Assembly: GCA_002343775.1 (NCBI GenBank)
Contig: DDSH01000005.1
Span: 51,965-115,964 of the forward strand
Reading direction: 5' to 3'
Origin: Anaerolineales bacterium UBA2395
Lineage (GTDB): Bacteria; Chloroflexota; Anaerolineae; Anaerolineales; Villigracilaceae
Length of the DNA: 64,000 nucleotides
Shown in pieces: positions 24,660 through 32,963 of the stretch. A model generated the notes under the pieces. It ran no database searches and was not told the origin of the DNA. It worked only from the letters and a program-made list of their open reading frames with translations. Numbering within the stretch: position 1 is the stretch's first letter; each line of letters begins with the position of its first letter. A program made the position numbers and the translations under genes.

Positions 24660-25095
24660 GCTGGGGTTTCCTGAATAGTTCGCGCGCTATTTGAATGCCG
24701 CCCGCGCCGACCACTCCCAGCATGACGGCATACAGGAGGATCGGGACGAGGACCAGCCCGATTAACAGCGGAGTCGCCTCCGTCTCGCCGGAAGCGAGCC
24801 CGGTAACGATGGCTAATCCCTGCCCGCCGAACAATAGCACAATGGCGATGACCAATCCCCAACCGATCCATTTGATGTGCGCGTGGGCGCGCCAAGCCGC
24901 CCATAGCAGCAATCCGCCGCCTAGCAAAGCGACCGGGAAGAGTTCCGCTGGCATAAGGTAATCGAGCTGGAAGCGTCCGTCCAGTATCAGCGAAGCGAAT
25001 GCGAAGATGAACGGCATCAAGAGCGGGAACCAGATCAACATAGTTCCCACCAGGGTCAGGATTTTGGTGAAGGTATTTGTTTTTGTCATGGTCAT
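24643..25095 (-). CDS. Uncharacterised four-helix membrane protein
   Basis: 150 residues from the ATG at 25095, with hydrophobic segments at about 13-33, 44-62, 74-92 and 107-130. A small basic tail follows. I see no known motif. The start forms an ATGA overlap (25095-25092) with the stop of a small upstream frame that has a strong ribosome binding site, so the two are probably translated together. An ATG two codons later is also possible. The 3' end overlaps the convergent kinase-like gene by 17 bases. Confidence 0.6.
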   Translation of the reverse strand: MTMTKTNTFTKILTLVGTMLIWFPLLMPFIFAFASLILDGRFQLDYLMPAELFPVALLGGGLLLWAAWRAHAHIKWIGWGLVIAIVLLFGGQGLAIVTGLASGETEATPLLIGLVLVPILLYAVMLGVVGAGGIQIARELFRKPQPTAAP

Positions 25096-25265
25096 TGGAC
25101 GATCGTGACTCCTGAGCCAATGCTGATATGCGCCCAGGGATTCACAAGAACCCGCAGGGTGGCAAGCAGCCGGCATGGAAGACACAGCTGCCAGCCGGGG
25201 GGCCACCATCCCAGCCGTGCCGCCGGCACACCAAAGACATGTGATTGATTGACGATCAATTTCAT
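25092..25265 (-). CDS. 57-residue small protein coupled to the following membrane gene
   Basis: The frame from ATG 25265 to TGA 25092 is preceded by GGAGGCAGGA, with AGGAGG six bases from the start, one of the best ribosome binding sites in the window. It encodes MKLIVNQSHVFGVPAARLG, then a Trp/Pro-rich piece (GWWPPGWQLCLPC) and a Ser/Gly/Val-rich end. The stop overlaps the next gene as ATGA. The family is unknown. It may be a real micro-protein, or a leader whose translation opens the downstream start. Confidence 0.55.
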   Translation of the reverse strand: MKLIVNQSHVFGVPAARLGWWPPGWQLCLPCRLLATLRVLVNPWAHISIGSGVTIVQ

Positions 25266-25350
25266 TCCTGCCTCCTACTCTGGCAGAAGAATGCTCTTAA
25301 TTATGATAGCACGCGGTTCGGTGTGATTCAACTCCCGCCATCTGGAATCA

Positions 25351-25380
25351 AAAACAGCCTCGGAATCCGAGGCTGTTTTT
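25351..25380 (-). terminator. Bidirectional rho-independent terminator after the PucC-like gene
   Basis: A 13-bp stem (25351-25363 with 25367-25379) with a 3-base loop and T runs on both strands. It lies 19 bases after the PucC-like stop and should end the hemY operon. Confidence 0.85.
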
Positions 25381-25398
25381 GATCGGTGGACAAATTTC

Positions 25399-26721
25399 CT
25401 AATCCGCAGCAGCGACTCCCGCCAGCACTTCCGTTTCCTCGGTGTGGGCGCGGCTGGCGTTCAGGTTCAACCGGGTGGTGAGAACCAGCGCCACCACGAG
25501 CATGACCGCCTCCATTGCGAAAAGGGACGCATACGCCAGGAAGGCGCTTCCCGTTGCAAAGCGGACACCGTCCACCAGTACCCCGCCGAGCAGGTTGCCG
25601 ACGGCGTGACCGACCATATTTGCCACACCCCACACGCCCATCAACATGCCCGCGCGGATCGGCGTGGTGAATGAGATGATGGCGCTTAACATGCCTGCGC
25701 CTGCCAGCCCGGTGCCCAGCCCCATCACAAAGACCAGACTCTTGAAGACGCCCGCATTGCCCAACATGCCGGTGACGATCAACCCGACGAAGACCGCAAT
25801 GCTGACGATGATCCCAGCCCGCATCAGTTTCATGTACCCCAATACTTTGATCAGGAACAGACCGGAGAGCAGCATCGATGCCAGCACACCCAAGCCCCAG
25901 TACATCGTCAGGCGTGTGGTTTCGCCCACGCTCATGCCGAGCACCAGCCCTCCGTACGGTTCGAGCAGCGCATCCTGAGCCAGCGTGCCAATAAAGGTAA
26001 AAATGACCAGCGTGAACAACAGCCTCACCTGCGGGTCGGCGAAGACGACCTCGCGCAGCACCTGCTGGAAGGGCACCTTGCGCGCCTGTTCCGAGGCGGC
26101 TTGCACCACCTGATCGCGCGGTTCCTGCCCAACGGCGGCAATGACCGCCAGGACAAGGATGGCAACCGCCACGCCCATCGCCACGCTCATCAGCCGGTCC
26201 GGTTCGTAGGTCTCCAGCGCCCTGCCGATGAAACCCGCGCCCATCACTGCGCCGAGCAGGGTGGCAACTTCATAGAAGGTGATCGCCCGGGTGCGATGGG
26301 TTCCCGTATACCGATCGGAGACAAGCGCTTGATAGGTATTATGCGCCAGGTTGCGCCCGAGCCCATACAGCAGGAAGGACAGGATGCCGCTCAGCACGAG
26401 CAGGGCGTTCGCGTTGGTTGCGCCCGCTGTGACGTTCGATGCAGCGAGGATGCCCAGACCGATGCCGATGGCGCCCAGCACAATGTATGGTTCGCGGCGT
26501 TTGCCGAAGATCGGGAAGCCGTCGGAGCGGTAGCCGAGCCACACGCGGATCGGTGAAATGATGAGCGGCACGGCGAAGAACAATGCCACCAGCGTGGCAG
26601 GCAGACCGAGGTCTGCGATCATGATGCGGTTGAGCGTCCCGCCGATCAGCGCGCCGCTCAAGCCGTAGGCAATTGAGAAGAATGCCAGCCTGGAATTATT
26701 GAGGATACGAACGATGTTCAT
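25399..26721 (-). CDS. PucC/LhaA-like major facilitator (BCD family)
   Basis: 440-residue carrier with 12 membrane helices. GYRSDGFPIFGKRREPYIVL in the loop after helix 2 and GLGRNLAHNTYQALVSDR are family signatures of the bacteriochlorophyll-delivery (PucC/LhaA) group. AGGAG lies five bases before the ATG at 26721. It follows the protoporphyrinogen oxidase gene by about 50 bases in the same operon, so a tetrapyrrole or related pigment is the likely cargo. In phototrophs PucC helps insert pigment into light-harvesting proteins. No reaction centre or chlorophyll synthesis gene is visible in this window, so a phototrophic role is unproven. Confidence 0.8.
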   Translation of the reverse strand: MNIVRILNNSRLAFFSIAYGLSGALIGGTLNRIMIADLGLPATLVALFFAVPLIISPIRVWLGYRSDGFPIFGKRREPYIVLGAIGIGLGILAASNVTAGATNANALLVLSGILSFLLYGLGRNLAHNTYQALVSDRYTGTHRTRAITFYEVATLLGAVMGAGFIGRALETYEPDRLMSVAMGVAVAILVLAVIAAVGQEPRDQVVQAASEQARKVPFQQVLREVVFADPQVRLLFTLVIFTFIGTLAQDALLEPYGGLVLGMSVGETTRLTMYWGLGVLASMLLSGLFLIKVLGYMKLMRAGIIVSIAVFVGLIVTGMLGNAGVFKSLVFVMGLGTGLAGAGMLSAIISFTTPIRAGMLMGVWGVANMVGHAVGNLLGGVLVDGVRFATGSAFLAYASLFAMEAVMLVVALVLTTRLNLNASRAHTEETEVLAGVAAAD

Positions 26722-26773
26722 TTGATCTCCTTGTGGAAAATATATCGTTGCGAGGGCGTCAGCCCGGTGCAAT

Positions 26774-28162
26774 CTATTGTTGTGTACGGGATGTCGGCGG
26801 AAGTGTGCCGCCTCGCAAGGACATCAGGGTTTTCCGTGCTGCCTCGCGCCCCTGCCGGATGCAATCGGGCACGGCAATGCCGCGATAGGAACTGCCCGCC
26901 AGCGTCATCCCCGGCGGAAGACCGGCTTCGATCTTGTCCACGCGCTGCAAGTGACCGACCTCGGCTTGCGGGAAACCGCCCTGCCAGCGGAACACCGTCC
27001 AGGTTTGCGGCGCGGCGGCGATGCCGAGCAGCTCGGCAAGTTCCTTCCTGATGACTGCCAGCAGCTGGTGATCAGGCATATCCACCGTTTCGGGTGCGCC
27101 GCCGCCGATGAAGACACGCAGCACGGCGTACCCCGGCGTAGACCGTTCCGGCATTTTGCGCGAGGTAAAGGTGACCGCATCGATCAGCCGCCGTTCGCGG
27201 CGCGGGATCATCAACCCGTTGACCACCGGCTCTTTGGGAATATCCGTCTCGCGGTAGACCAGAGAAACCGTGCCGATATTCTGCTGGTTGAATTCGCCCA
27301 GCCTCTGGCTGGCTTGCGGGGAAATATCCTTGAGCATGGTCGCGGTCTGGTTTGCCAGCGTGGCAAAGATGACCGCATCGGCGTACAGGCTTTCACCGTT
27401 CGCCGTCTGGATTCGATAGCCATGCCCCTCTGTGCGCACGTTTTCGACACGCGCATTCAGGCGCAGGTCGCCGGTCAACTGACGGGCAAGTTCATCGGTC
27501 AGCGCCTGCAAGCCGTTCCTGAAGGTAATGAAGCGCGGGGCTCTGACCGGTTTCTTTTTGGCGCGGAACGCCCGCTGCAACGCGCCGGCGAACAAACCGC
27601 CCGCCTCCTTTTCCATCTCACGCATCACCGGCGAAGCCACCAGGATGCTCTGCCGCTCGGGGTCGGTGTTATAAATGCCACCCAAGACCGGACCGATGAA
27701 TTTATCCAGGGCTTCCTGACCCAGCCGGCGGCGCACGAAATCTGCCAGCGATTCATCGCCATCGTCGCGGCGGGCGGGTTGGAACGGCTCCGCCAGCAGC
27801 CGCAGCTTGCCGCGCAGCGTCAGCAGCGGCGTGGTAAAGAATTGGGTCGGTGAAAGAGGGATCGGGTGGAGGGAAGCGCGGTCTAGAACAAAAATACCCC
27901 TCGTCTCAGAGCCGGGGTCTGCGATCTGGTCCAGCATCCCCAACTCGTCCGCCAGTTCCCATGCCTCGGGCTTGCGTGTGACGAGCGTATCGGGTCCGCC
28001 TTCCACCAGGAATTTCGATTGATTCAGTTCAAGGGTGGTCGAAACGATCTTGCCGCCCCAACGCGGGTCGGCTTCCAAAACGGTGTAGTCGGTGCCGCGC
28101 TGTTGAAGTTCCCACGCGGCGCTCAACCCTGTGATTCCCCCGCCAATAACGGCAATGTGCAT
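26774..28162 (-). CDS. hemY: Oxygen-dependent type protoporphyrinogen oxidase
   Basis: Oxidises protoporphyrinogen IX (or coproporphyrinogen III in some lineages) to the porphyrin, the next-to-last or third-last step of haem synthesis. The 462-residue flavoprotein starts IAVIGGGITGLSAAWELQQRG, the FAD dinucleotide fold, and later shows LVEGGPDTLVTRKPEAWEL, typical of HemY/HemG flavoenzymes. The C-terminal LAGSSYRGIAVPDCIRQG closes the FAD site. CAGGAGACGTGT precedes the ATG. It is the first gene of a two-gene operon with the PucC-like carrier. Whether the substrate is proto- or coproporphyrinogen is not certain from sequence. Confidence 0.88.
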   Translation of the reverse strand: MHIAVIGGGITGLSAAWELQQRGTDYTVLEADPRWGGKIVSTTLELNQSKFLVEGGPDTLVTRKPEAWELADELGMLDQIADPGSETRGIFVLDRASLHPIPLSPTQFFTTPLLTLRGKLRLLAEPFQPARRDDGDESLADFVRRRLGQEALDKFIGPVLGGIYNTDPERQSILVASPVMREMEKEAGGLFAGALQRAFRAKKKPVRAPRFITFRNGLQALTDELARQLTGDLRLNARVENVRTEGHGYRIQTANGESLYADAVIFATLANQTATMLKDISPQASQRLGEFNQQNIGTVSLVYRETDIPKEPVVNGLMIPRRERRLIDAVTFTSRKMPERSTPGYAVLRVFIGGGAPETVDMPDHQLLAVIRKELAELLGIAAAPQTWTVFRWQGGFPQAEVGHLQRVDKIEAGLPPGMTLAGSSYRGIAVPDCIRQGREAARKTLMSLRGGTLPPTSRTQQ

Positions 28163-28290
28163 ACACGTCTCCTGTGTGTGCTCTCCTCACCGTTGGATAT
28201 TGTATGGAATTAATGGAAATGTAAAATGGAGATTATGGAGAATTTCACTAAGAGTTCTCTGAGAAGCCCCGACAATGCGGGCGGCAGATA

Positions 28291-28296
28291 TATAAT
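28291..28296 (+). promoter_or_regulatory. -10 element before the DUF4491-like pair
   Basis: TATAAT lies 27 bases before the ATG at 28323, with CCGACA 16 bases further upstream as a weak -35. Confidence 0.45.
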
Positions 28297-28322
28297 TGAA
28301 AAAAACATCATCGGAGTGGAAT

Positions 28323-28739
28323 ATGGATTTCAACCTTGTTGGTCTCGCCGCCGCCTTGGCGACGTTTTTTGGCATTTGGGCAGGGCACGTTTCGGTGCGT
28401 AAGATCGAACGTGAGACCGTGCGCTTGTGGATACCGACTGTGATCGCGCTGGCGCTTGGCTTGGGGTTGTGGGTCGCTTCGACCCTGACCTCGAACCTGC
28501 CCCTGTCTGCGGCGAGCGGTATCCTCGGTGTGACCCTGCTCTGGGATGCGCTTGAGTTCCACCGCCAGCAGGCGCGCATCAAACACGGACATGCACCCGC
28601 CAACCCGCACAACCCGCGCCACGCCAAAATACTGGCGGAATACCCCGCCGCCACCACCGCAGACCTGCTGGATCGCGACCCGATCGGCAGGGCGTACACC
28701 GCGCAAGAGATCGCATCCATGAAGGCGGGCGGACGATGA
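28323..28739 (+). CDS. DUF4491-like membrane protein with C-terminal tail
   Basis: 138 residues with three membrane helices in the first 75, then a His/Pro-rich hydrophilic tail. The block LSAASGILGVTLLWDALEFHRQQ corresponds in place and pattern to the conserved end of DUF4491 proteins and to the same region of the next gene, so the two are probably diverged paralogues. GGAG precedes the ATG. The stop overlaps the next start as ATGA. Function unknown. Confidence 0.65.
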   Translation: MDFNLVGLAAALATFFGIWAGHVSVRKIERETVRLWIPTVIALALGLGLWVASTLTSNLPLSAASGILGVTLLWDALEFHRQQARIKHGHAPANPHNPRHAKILAEYPAATTADLLDRDPIGRAYTAQEIASMKAGGR

Positions 28740-29068
28740 ACTTCTTCGGCATCTGGATCTGCCTGATCACCCTGTTCGTGATCGGCATGGGATTTGTGTG
28801 GGTCATCCGCGGCGAGCGGTATTTTGGTTATTTGTGGTGGCCCTATGTGATGGCGCTTGGCGCTGCCTGTATCGTCGGCTCGTTCTTCATTACAAACGAC
28901 TGGGTCTCTGCCCTGTGCGGCGCGGCGGGCGGTTCGCTCATTTGGGGCGCGACTGAACTCAAAGAGCAAGCCGTGCGCGGGGAGTTGGGTTGGTATCCGT
29001 TCAATGAAAAGAAGATCGACCCGCCTTTTGTGAACGTCATCAAGAAGTGGAAAGCGCCCAGTTTGTAG
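28736..29068 (+). CDS. DUF4491 family membrane protein
   Basis: 110 residues, three membrane helices. It has the family features: a Gly-rich first helix followed by RGERYFGYLWWPYV, then SALCGAAGGSLIWGATELKEQ, and a C-terminal RGELGWYPFNEKK, close to the usual ending with WFPxNPxR of DUF4491. The biological role of DUF4491 is not known. It is translated with its paralogue through an ATGA junction. A stretch of about 190 bases with no recognised element follows before the next gene. Confidence 0.75.
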   Translation: MNFFGIWICLITLFVIGMGFVWVIRGERYFGYLWWPYVMALGAACIVGSFFITNDWVSALCGAAGGSLIWGATELKEQAVRGELGWYPFNEKKIDPPFVNVIKKWKAPSL

Positions 29069-29257
29069 GCTCTGTCTTTCCAGTTGACCTTTTGTATTCG
29101 TGTTTTGGAATCCGGAAGTTCTGCTTTAGGCGGGCATTTCGAACGTGGAACTTTCGGGGTCATCTATTAATGTGGGCGCGTTCGGGGGAAGGAAGCGGGC
29201 ACAAAATGCGCCTGTTGTACGTCCATATGTCATGGAAACCCCTGTAAGGAGAGAGAC

Positions 29258-30223
29258 ATGAATAGAACCCCCATGATCCTGTTGCTGCTGGCGTTGACCC
29301 TGTCGGCATGCGCACCGCAGGCTGCCGCCCCCACGCCCATGGCGCTGCCCACCAGCCAGCCGTTGACCGCGATACCCACTTCCACGCCGGCTTCTGCCAC
29401 GGCGCCTGTCGTGGTGGAATCTGCCACACAACCGGGGAACCCGACCTTTGCCCCGCCGACGGCGGCATTCGTTCCGCAGGTGACCGCGATGAACAACCCG
29501 TATGCGGTGATCCTCGTCCTGCCGGGCGATGTGCTCAACATCCGTTCTGCCGCCGGGGTGGGACATGGCATTGTGGGCACGCTCCAGCCGACGGCATCCG
29601 GTGTCAACCGCACCGGATCCGAAACCAATGCCGGCGGCGACCGCTGGGTCGAGATCCAAAACCCGGCAGGCGGCACGGGGTGGGTCAATGCTCATTTTCT
29701 GACCGAACAGGTATCGTCTGCTTCCTTCTGCGCCGACCCCCGTGTGACCAACTTGCTCAATTCCCTCAAAAGCGCCATGCTCAACGCGGACGGCGAGCTG
29801 CTCGGCTCATTGGTCAGCCCCGTTCACGGCATGGACCTGCGCCTGTGGCGCTATGGCACGGTCGCCAACTATTCGCCGAAAGAAGCCGCCTGGGTCTTTC
29901 AGTCCGATTACGAGGTCAGTTGGGGACCCGCGCCCGGCAGCGGCGAAGAAACGCGCGGCACCTTCAACGCCCAGCCCCTGCCAAAGTTGACCGAGGTCTT
30001 CGGCGCGAATTATTCCCTGCACTGCAACGACACACTGGACCTTGCCACGTTCTCGCTCGAGCCTTTCCCTCCCGAATACGCCAACATCAATTTCTACACG
30101 GTCTACAAGCCCGGCAGCGAGACATACGGCGGCTTGGACTGGCGCGCCTGGACGGTGGGGGTGGAATACGTGCAAGGACAGCCCAAACTCTTCTCGCTCA
30201 TCCACTATCAGTGGGAGCCGTAG
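29258..30223 (+). CDS. Lipoprotein with bacterial SH3 domain
   Basis: 321-residue surface lipoprotein. Signal peptide and lipobox end at LSAC (Cys18). A Thr/Pro/Ala-rich linker follows to about residue 80. Residues 85-152 resemble an SH3b domain (LPGDVLNIRSAAGVGHGIVG, later GWVNAHFL), which in bacteria often binds cell wall peptides. The C-terminal 165 residues form an unrecognised domain rich in aromatic residues, with two cysteines. GGAGAGA precedes the ATG. The 3' end overlaps the convergent small membrane gene by 26 bases. Confidence 0.8.
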   Translation: MNRTPMILLLLALTLSACAPQAAAPTPMALPTSQPLTAIPTSTPASATAPVVVESATQPGNPTFAPPTAAFVPQVTAMNNPYAVILVLPGDVLNIRSAAGVGHGIVGTLQPTASGVNRTGSETNAGGDRWVEIQNPAGGTGWVNAHFLTEQVSSASFCADPRVTNLLNSLKSAMLNADGELLGSLVSPVHGMDLRLWRYGTVANYSPKEAAWVFQSDYEVSWGPAPGSGEETRGTFNAQPLPKLTEVFGANYSLHCNDTLDLATFSLEPFPPEYANINFYTVYKPGSETYGGLDWRAWTVGVEYVQGQPKLFSLIHYQWEP

Positions 30224-30554
30224 CCACCCGCTCGAGGAACGCCATCACTTCCTTTTCGTTCGCGAGCCCGCGCGGCGCGACCAGCGCCCTGCCGTTCGTG
30301 AAGACCAGTTCCACATTGACCAGCCGCTGACTGTAGCTATAGCGGCTGCGCCGATATACATGGTTGACCTTGCGCAAGTCCTGCCAGAGGAACCTCTGCC
30401 CGTCTTTGCGCGTGACGCCTTCCTGGTCGAAGCGGCGCGCAAAGAGGCGGCGTTGGACGAGCATGACCGGGATGGCAATGCCGAAGGTCAGCACACCCGC
30501 AAGGATATACCCGATCAGGTTGGTTTTCTTTTCGCGTAGTTCGACCGGCTGCAT
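30198..30554 (-). CDS. Small membrane protein, tandem paralogue 2
   Basis: 118 residues with two hydrophobic segments near the N-terminus (about 12-37). A cytoplasmic domain containing ARRFDQEGVTRKDGQRFLWQDL and ALVAPRGLANEKEVMAFLE follows. AGGAGG six bases before the ATG at 30554 fixes the start. It shares the EGVTR-DGQRF-WQDL block and overall plan with the gene immediately upstream, so the pair arose by duplication. The fold of the second half looks like a PH-type beta domain plus helix, but this is a guess. Function unknown. Confidence 0.65.
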   Translation of the reverse strand: MQPVELREKKTNLIGYILAGVLTFGIAIPVMLVQRRLFARRFDQEGVTRKDGQRFLWQDLRKVNHVYRRSRYSYSQRLVNVELVFTNGRALVAPRGLANEKEVMAFLERVATAPTDSG

Positions 30555-30564
30555 GGCAGACCTC

Positions 30565-30906
30565 CTATGGCGCCGCCTGCCCCGGGGCAGATAACGCCTC
30601 GAGGCGGGAGAGCACGTCCTGTTCGTTTTCCAACATGCGCGGAAAGACCAGCGCTTTGCCGCCTGTGAAGACCAGCTCGTAATGGCTGAGCGGACCCTGC
30701 CGCACATACACGGCGTTCTTTGCCTGCAAGTCCTGCCAGCGGAACCGTTGCCCGTCGCGCCGGGTGACGCCTTCGCGTTCGAAGGTGCGAACCCAGCGCC
30801 GCTGCTCCGCCAGCATTGCCAGCGCTCCCAACCCCAGCGTGAACAGACCGATCACCAGCACGCGCAGGTAATACGAACGTTTGACCTGTACCTCAAGCGG
30901 CGGCAT
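30565..30906 (-). CDS. Small membrane protein, tandem paralogue 1
   Basis: 113 residues: MPPLEVQVKRSYYLR, a hydrophobic segment at about 16-33, then RTFEREGVTRRDGQRFRWQDL and a C-terminal helix (MLENEQDVLSRLEAL). It matches the following gene along its length. GGAGAG lies before the ATG, and ten bases separate it from its paralogue. It probably forms one operon with it. Function unknown. Confidence 0.65.
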   Translation of the reverse strand: MPPLEVQVKRSYYLRVLVIGLFTLGLGALAMLAEQRRWVRTFEREGVTRRDGQRFRWQDLQAKNAVYVRQGPLSHYELVFTGGKALVFPRMLENEQDVLSRLEALSAPGQAAP

Positions 30907-30967
30907 GGTGTCTCTCCTCGATCATGATCTCGATATTGCGCGGGGCTTTGTCCGTGCGGACGTGATG

Positions 30968-31795
30968 TTACTGGGCGCCGGGCTCGCGCAGGAAGGGCGG
31001 CTTGCTGGCGGTGAACCAGGCGATGCCGAACAGCACGAGCATGACCGTCTCTGCCCAGTAGGTCTGGTTGTAGATCACGCACAAGCCGTTCTTCAGGAAC
31101 ACGCCCGAGAGACCGATGGCGGCGATAAGGATCAGCGTAGCCCAGCCCGATAGGTTGTATAAGAACCGGCGGCGATGAAGCGGGGCGCTGTGCGCCGATC
31201 CGACAAGCAGGCTCCGCCTGATCTTCGGTTCCAGCCTGCGCTTGAATGCCACCAAACAGAAATAGACCGTGGTCAGGAAGAGGATCGCCGCAAAGGACAG
31301 GTGGACGATCGAGACGGTCTGGGCGATCGCATCGGGGGCAGCCCCCATGCTGAAGAGGATGACGTCGCTGCATTCGGTGCCTTGCGCGGTGGGGAAGAGC
31401 GCCACCATCCATGCCGAGATGCCGCCGATCCAGCTGATGATGTCTTCCTCGTGTTTGTGCTGCCACTGGCGGAGTTCGACCGCCTTTGTGCCCAGTTTGT
31501 GCCAGATGCCGCCCACCTGTTCGGGTGTGATGGGGTGTTCGTGCCCTTTGTAGCTCATCAGGAATGCCCCGATGATGAACAGGGACCCGACGAAGATATC
31601 GCGCGGACTGGGGAAGTAGGGCGTGTAGGGGAACCCGACGGGGGTGTGGTACGAGGCGCTGATCGAGTCGGGGAAGTCCCATGCTGCCACTACGACCAGC
31701 AGCGGCAGGATCAGGGCGATCACTCCTATGAAACGGCGGATGGCGATGTGATCGAAGACAATGCTGACGGATGAGTCTTCCTGCTTGTTGCTCAT
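30968..31795 (-). CDS. Uncharacterised polytopic membrane protein
   Basis: 275 residues with six or seven membrane helices. The loop after helix 1 has ASYHTPVGFPYTPYFPSPRD. A cytoplasmic piece reads ELRQWQHKHEEDIISWIGG, and TAQGTECSDVILFSMG holds a conserved-looking Cys. This arrangement resembles DUF998/Frag1-like membrane proteins in outline, but I cannot assign a family. AGGAG six bases before the ATG at 31795 decides the start; a longer frame upstream is low-complexity and unlikely. Confidence 0.65.
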   Translation of the reverse strand: MSNKQEDSSVSIVFDHIAIRRFIGVIALILPLLVVVAAWDFPDSISASYHTPVGFPYTPYFPSPRDIFVGSLFIIGAFLMSYKGHEHPITPEQVGGIWHKLGTKAVELRQWQHKHEEDIISWIGGISAWMVALFPTAQGTECSDVILFSMGAAPDAIAQTVSIVHLSFAAILFLTTVYFCLVAFKRRLEPKIRRSLLVGSAHSAPLHRRRFLYNLSGWATLILIAAIGLSGVFLKNGLCVIYNQTYWAETVMLVLFGIAWFTASKPPFLREPGAQ

Positions 31796-31886
31796 GCGCT
31801 TCTCCTTTTCAGTGGACCATTGCCTGCCTGCGGAAGGATGCCTCCCGCAGTCCGTATGGGCTGGATGATACCATTTCCACCGGGTT

Positions 31887-32306
31887 TTATTTGCTGAACC
31901 ACAACCCGCTGACCTCGTGCGGTTCGGCAATGCGGAACACCACGCGGATGGAGACGGCGTCGTCCTTCTCGAAGACCGCGTCATAGATCACGGCGTAGAA
32001 GTCGCCATCTTTGACGACGCGGTTGACGCTGCGGGATACATACAGCCCCAGCGTTTCATCGCGGTCTTTCTTGAGGGCGTCAAACCCGGATTGCGGCATG
32101 GCGTTCCGCATCTCTGCGTCGAAATCCTGCGAGAAGACGGCGTAGTCGTTCGCGTTCATTCCGTTCAGGAGGTTGTCGGTTTTGGCTTCGCTGAACGCCA
32201 GCACGGCGTCCCGCTCTTCGCCGATGACGACCGTCTCCGCCGGGGCGCATGCCGTCATGAGACTTGCGATGTAAACGATCAACAACAGTACATGTATCTT
32301 TTTCAT
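31887..32306 (-). CDS. DUF3887-like lipoprotein
   Basis: 139 residues with signal peptide and lipobox SLMTAC (Cys20). The mature part has FSEAKTDNLLNGMNANDYAVF and FDAEMRNAM, the pattern of DUF3887 (a small NTF2-like domain found in surface lipoproteins). A beta-rich end with DGDFYAVIYDAVFEK follows. AAAGGTGA precedes the ATG. Function unknown; perhaps binds a small ligand. It lies at the boundary of the defence island. Confidence 0.7.
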   Translation of the reverse strand: MKKIHVLLLIVYIASLMTACAPAETVVIGEERDAVLAFSEAKTDNLLNGMNANDYAVFSQDFDAEMRNAMPQSGFDALKKDRDETLGLYVSRSVNRVVKDGDFYAVIYDAVFEKDDAVSIRVVFRIAEPHEVSGLWFSK

Positions 32307-32330
32307 GGGTCACCTTTAAAGACTATGCTA

Positions 32331-32420
32331 TCACTGATTCGCGGACGGCGGCACCCCAACCTCTCCCCAAAACCTATCCAGATAAGCGACAACGCGCCGC
32401 TGTTCGTTTCCGAGAGTCAT
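32331..32420 (-). pseudogene. hsdS tail fragment g (degenerate, 29 codons)
   Basis: Begins with an ATGA overlap on the DUF559 stop and reads MTLGNEQRRVVAYLDRFW. The first half matches the DEQRRIVAYLDG block of HsdS; the rest has diverged and lacks the LDRAFKGEL end. It is the last, most worn copy of the array. Confidence 0.7.
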
Positions 32421-32776
32421 TCCTGCTTCTCCAATGCATTCATGACAACAAGTATAACTCCCTCGATACTATTCATTACATCGTTATTCCAAAAGCGAAT
32501 CACCTTGTAGCCCTGTGATTCGAGATATTGGGTTCGCTCTTTGTCGTACTCTTCTTGTTCCAAATGATGGCTGCCATCCAATTCGATGATGAGTTTCTTT
32601 TCAATGCATACAAAATCGGGAATGAAGTTACCGATGGCATGTTGCCTGCGAAAATTGACGCCTAACTGGTCGTTACGAATGACTGCCCAGAGTTTACGCT
32701 CGGCGGGAGCTAATTCTTTTCGTAGTTCGATGGCGTAGGTTCTGGTTTTGGGATTGCTTCTGGGTGGACGTGGCAA
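32417..32776 (-). CDS. DUF559 (Vsr-like) restriction-fold endonuclease
   Basis: 119 residues of the PD-(D/E)XK/Vsr-like DUF559 family. The core reads RKELAPAERKLWAVIRNDQL, then FRRQHAIGNFIPDFVCIEKKLIIELDG with the catalytic Asp and E-x-D residues, followed by KVIRFWNNDVM. The likely start is the TTG at 32776, with AGGAGG at ideal distance; a TTG at 32800 is also in frame but lacks a site. DUF559 proteins are probably DNA nucleases with a mismatch-repair-like fold, and often sit near restriction genes. It is preceded by two palindromes and followed by tail g through an ATGA overlap. Confidence 0.82.
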   Translation of the reverse strand: MPRPPRSNPKTRTYAIELRKELAPAERKLWAVIRNDQLGVNFRRQHAIGNFIPDFVCIEKKLIIELDGSHHLEQEEYDKERTQYLESQGYKVIRFWNNDVMNSIEGVILVVMNALEKQE

Positions 32777-32791
32777 TTCTTCCCCTCCTAG

Positions 32792-32942
32792 CCTCCCCAA
32801 TTGCGACGAAAAACACGTCGAAATTGGGGAGGGACTGTTGCTCTTGAAATTAAAATTTTAGAAACATGCTCAGTGTTCATAACAAATCTCAATTGCTAGT
32901 TCTCCCCAAAATTCGACAGCACCACCGTCGTATTTGGGGGAG
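32792..32942. repeat. Pair of related palindromic elements
   Basis: Two hairpins with similar arms. One has CCTCCCCAATT-type arms at 32792-32808 and 32816-32832. The other has CTCCCCAAAATTCGAC at 32902-32917 and its complement at 32927-32942. Both contain CCCCAA...CGAC blocks. The 187-base gap between tail f and the DUF559 start consists of little else. They look like short interspersed palindromes rather than terminators (no T run). Confidence 0.65.
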
Positions 32943-32963
32943 ATGTCCAAAGGACAGAGGGGG

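Noticed and set aside
25399..28162. Considered as proof of phototrophy
   Set aside because: Only a PucC-like carrier and a porphyrin enzyme are present; no bacteriochlorophyll or reaction-centre gene is in the window.
29308..30330. A 340-codon plus-strand frame in the SH3 lipoprotein gene
   Set aside because: Different frame of the same DNA, Arg/His-rich; the lipoprotein frame has a signal peptide and a ribosome site.
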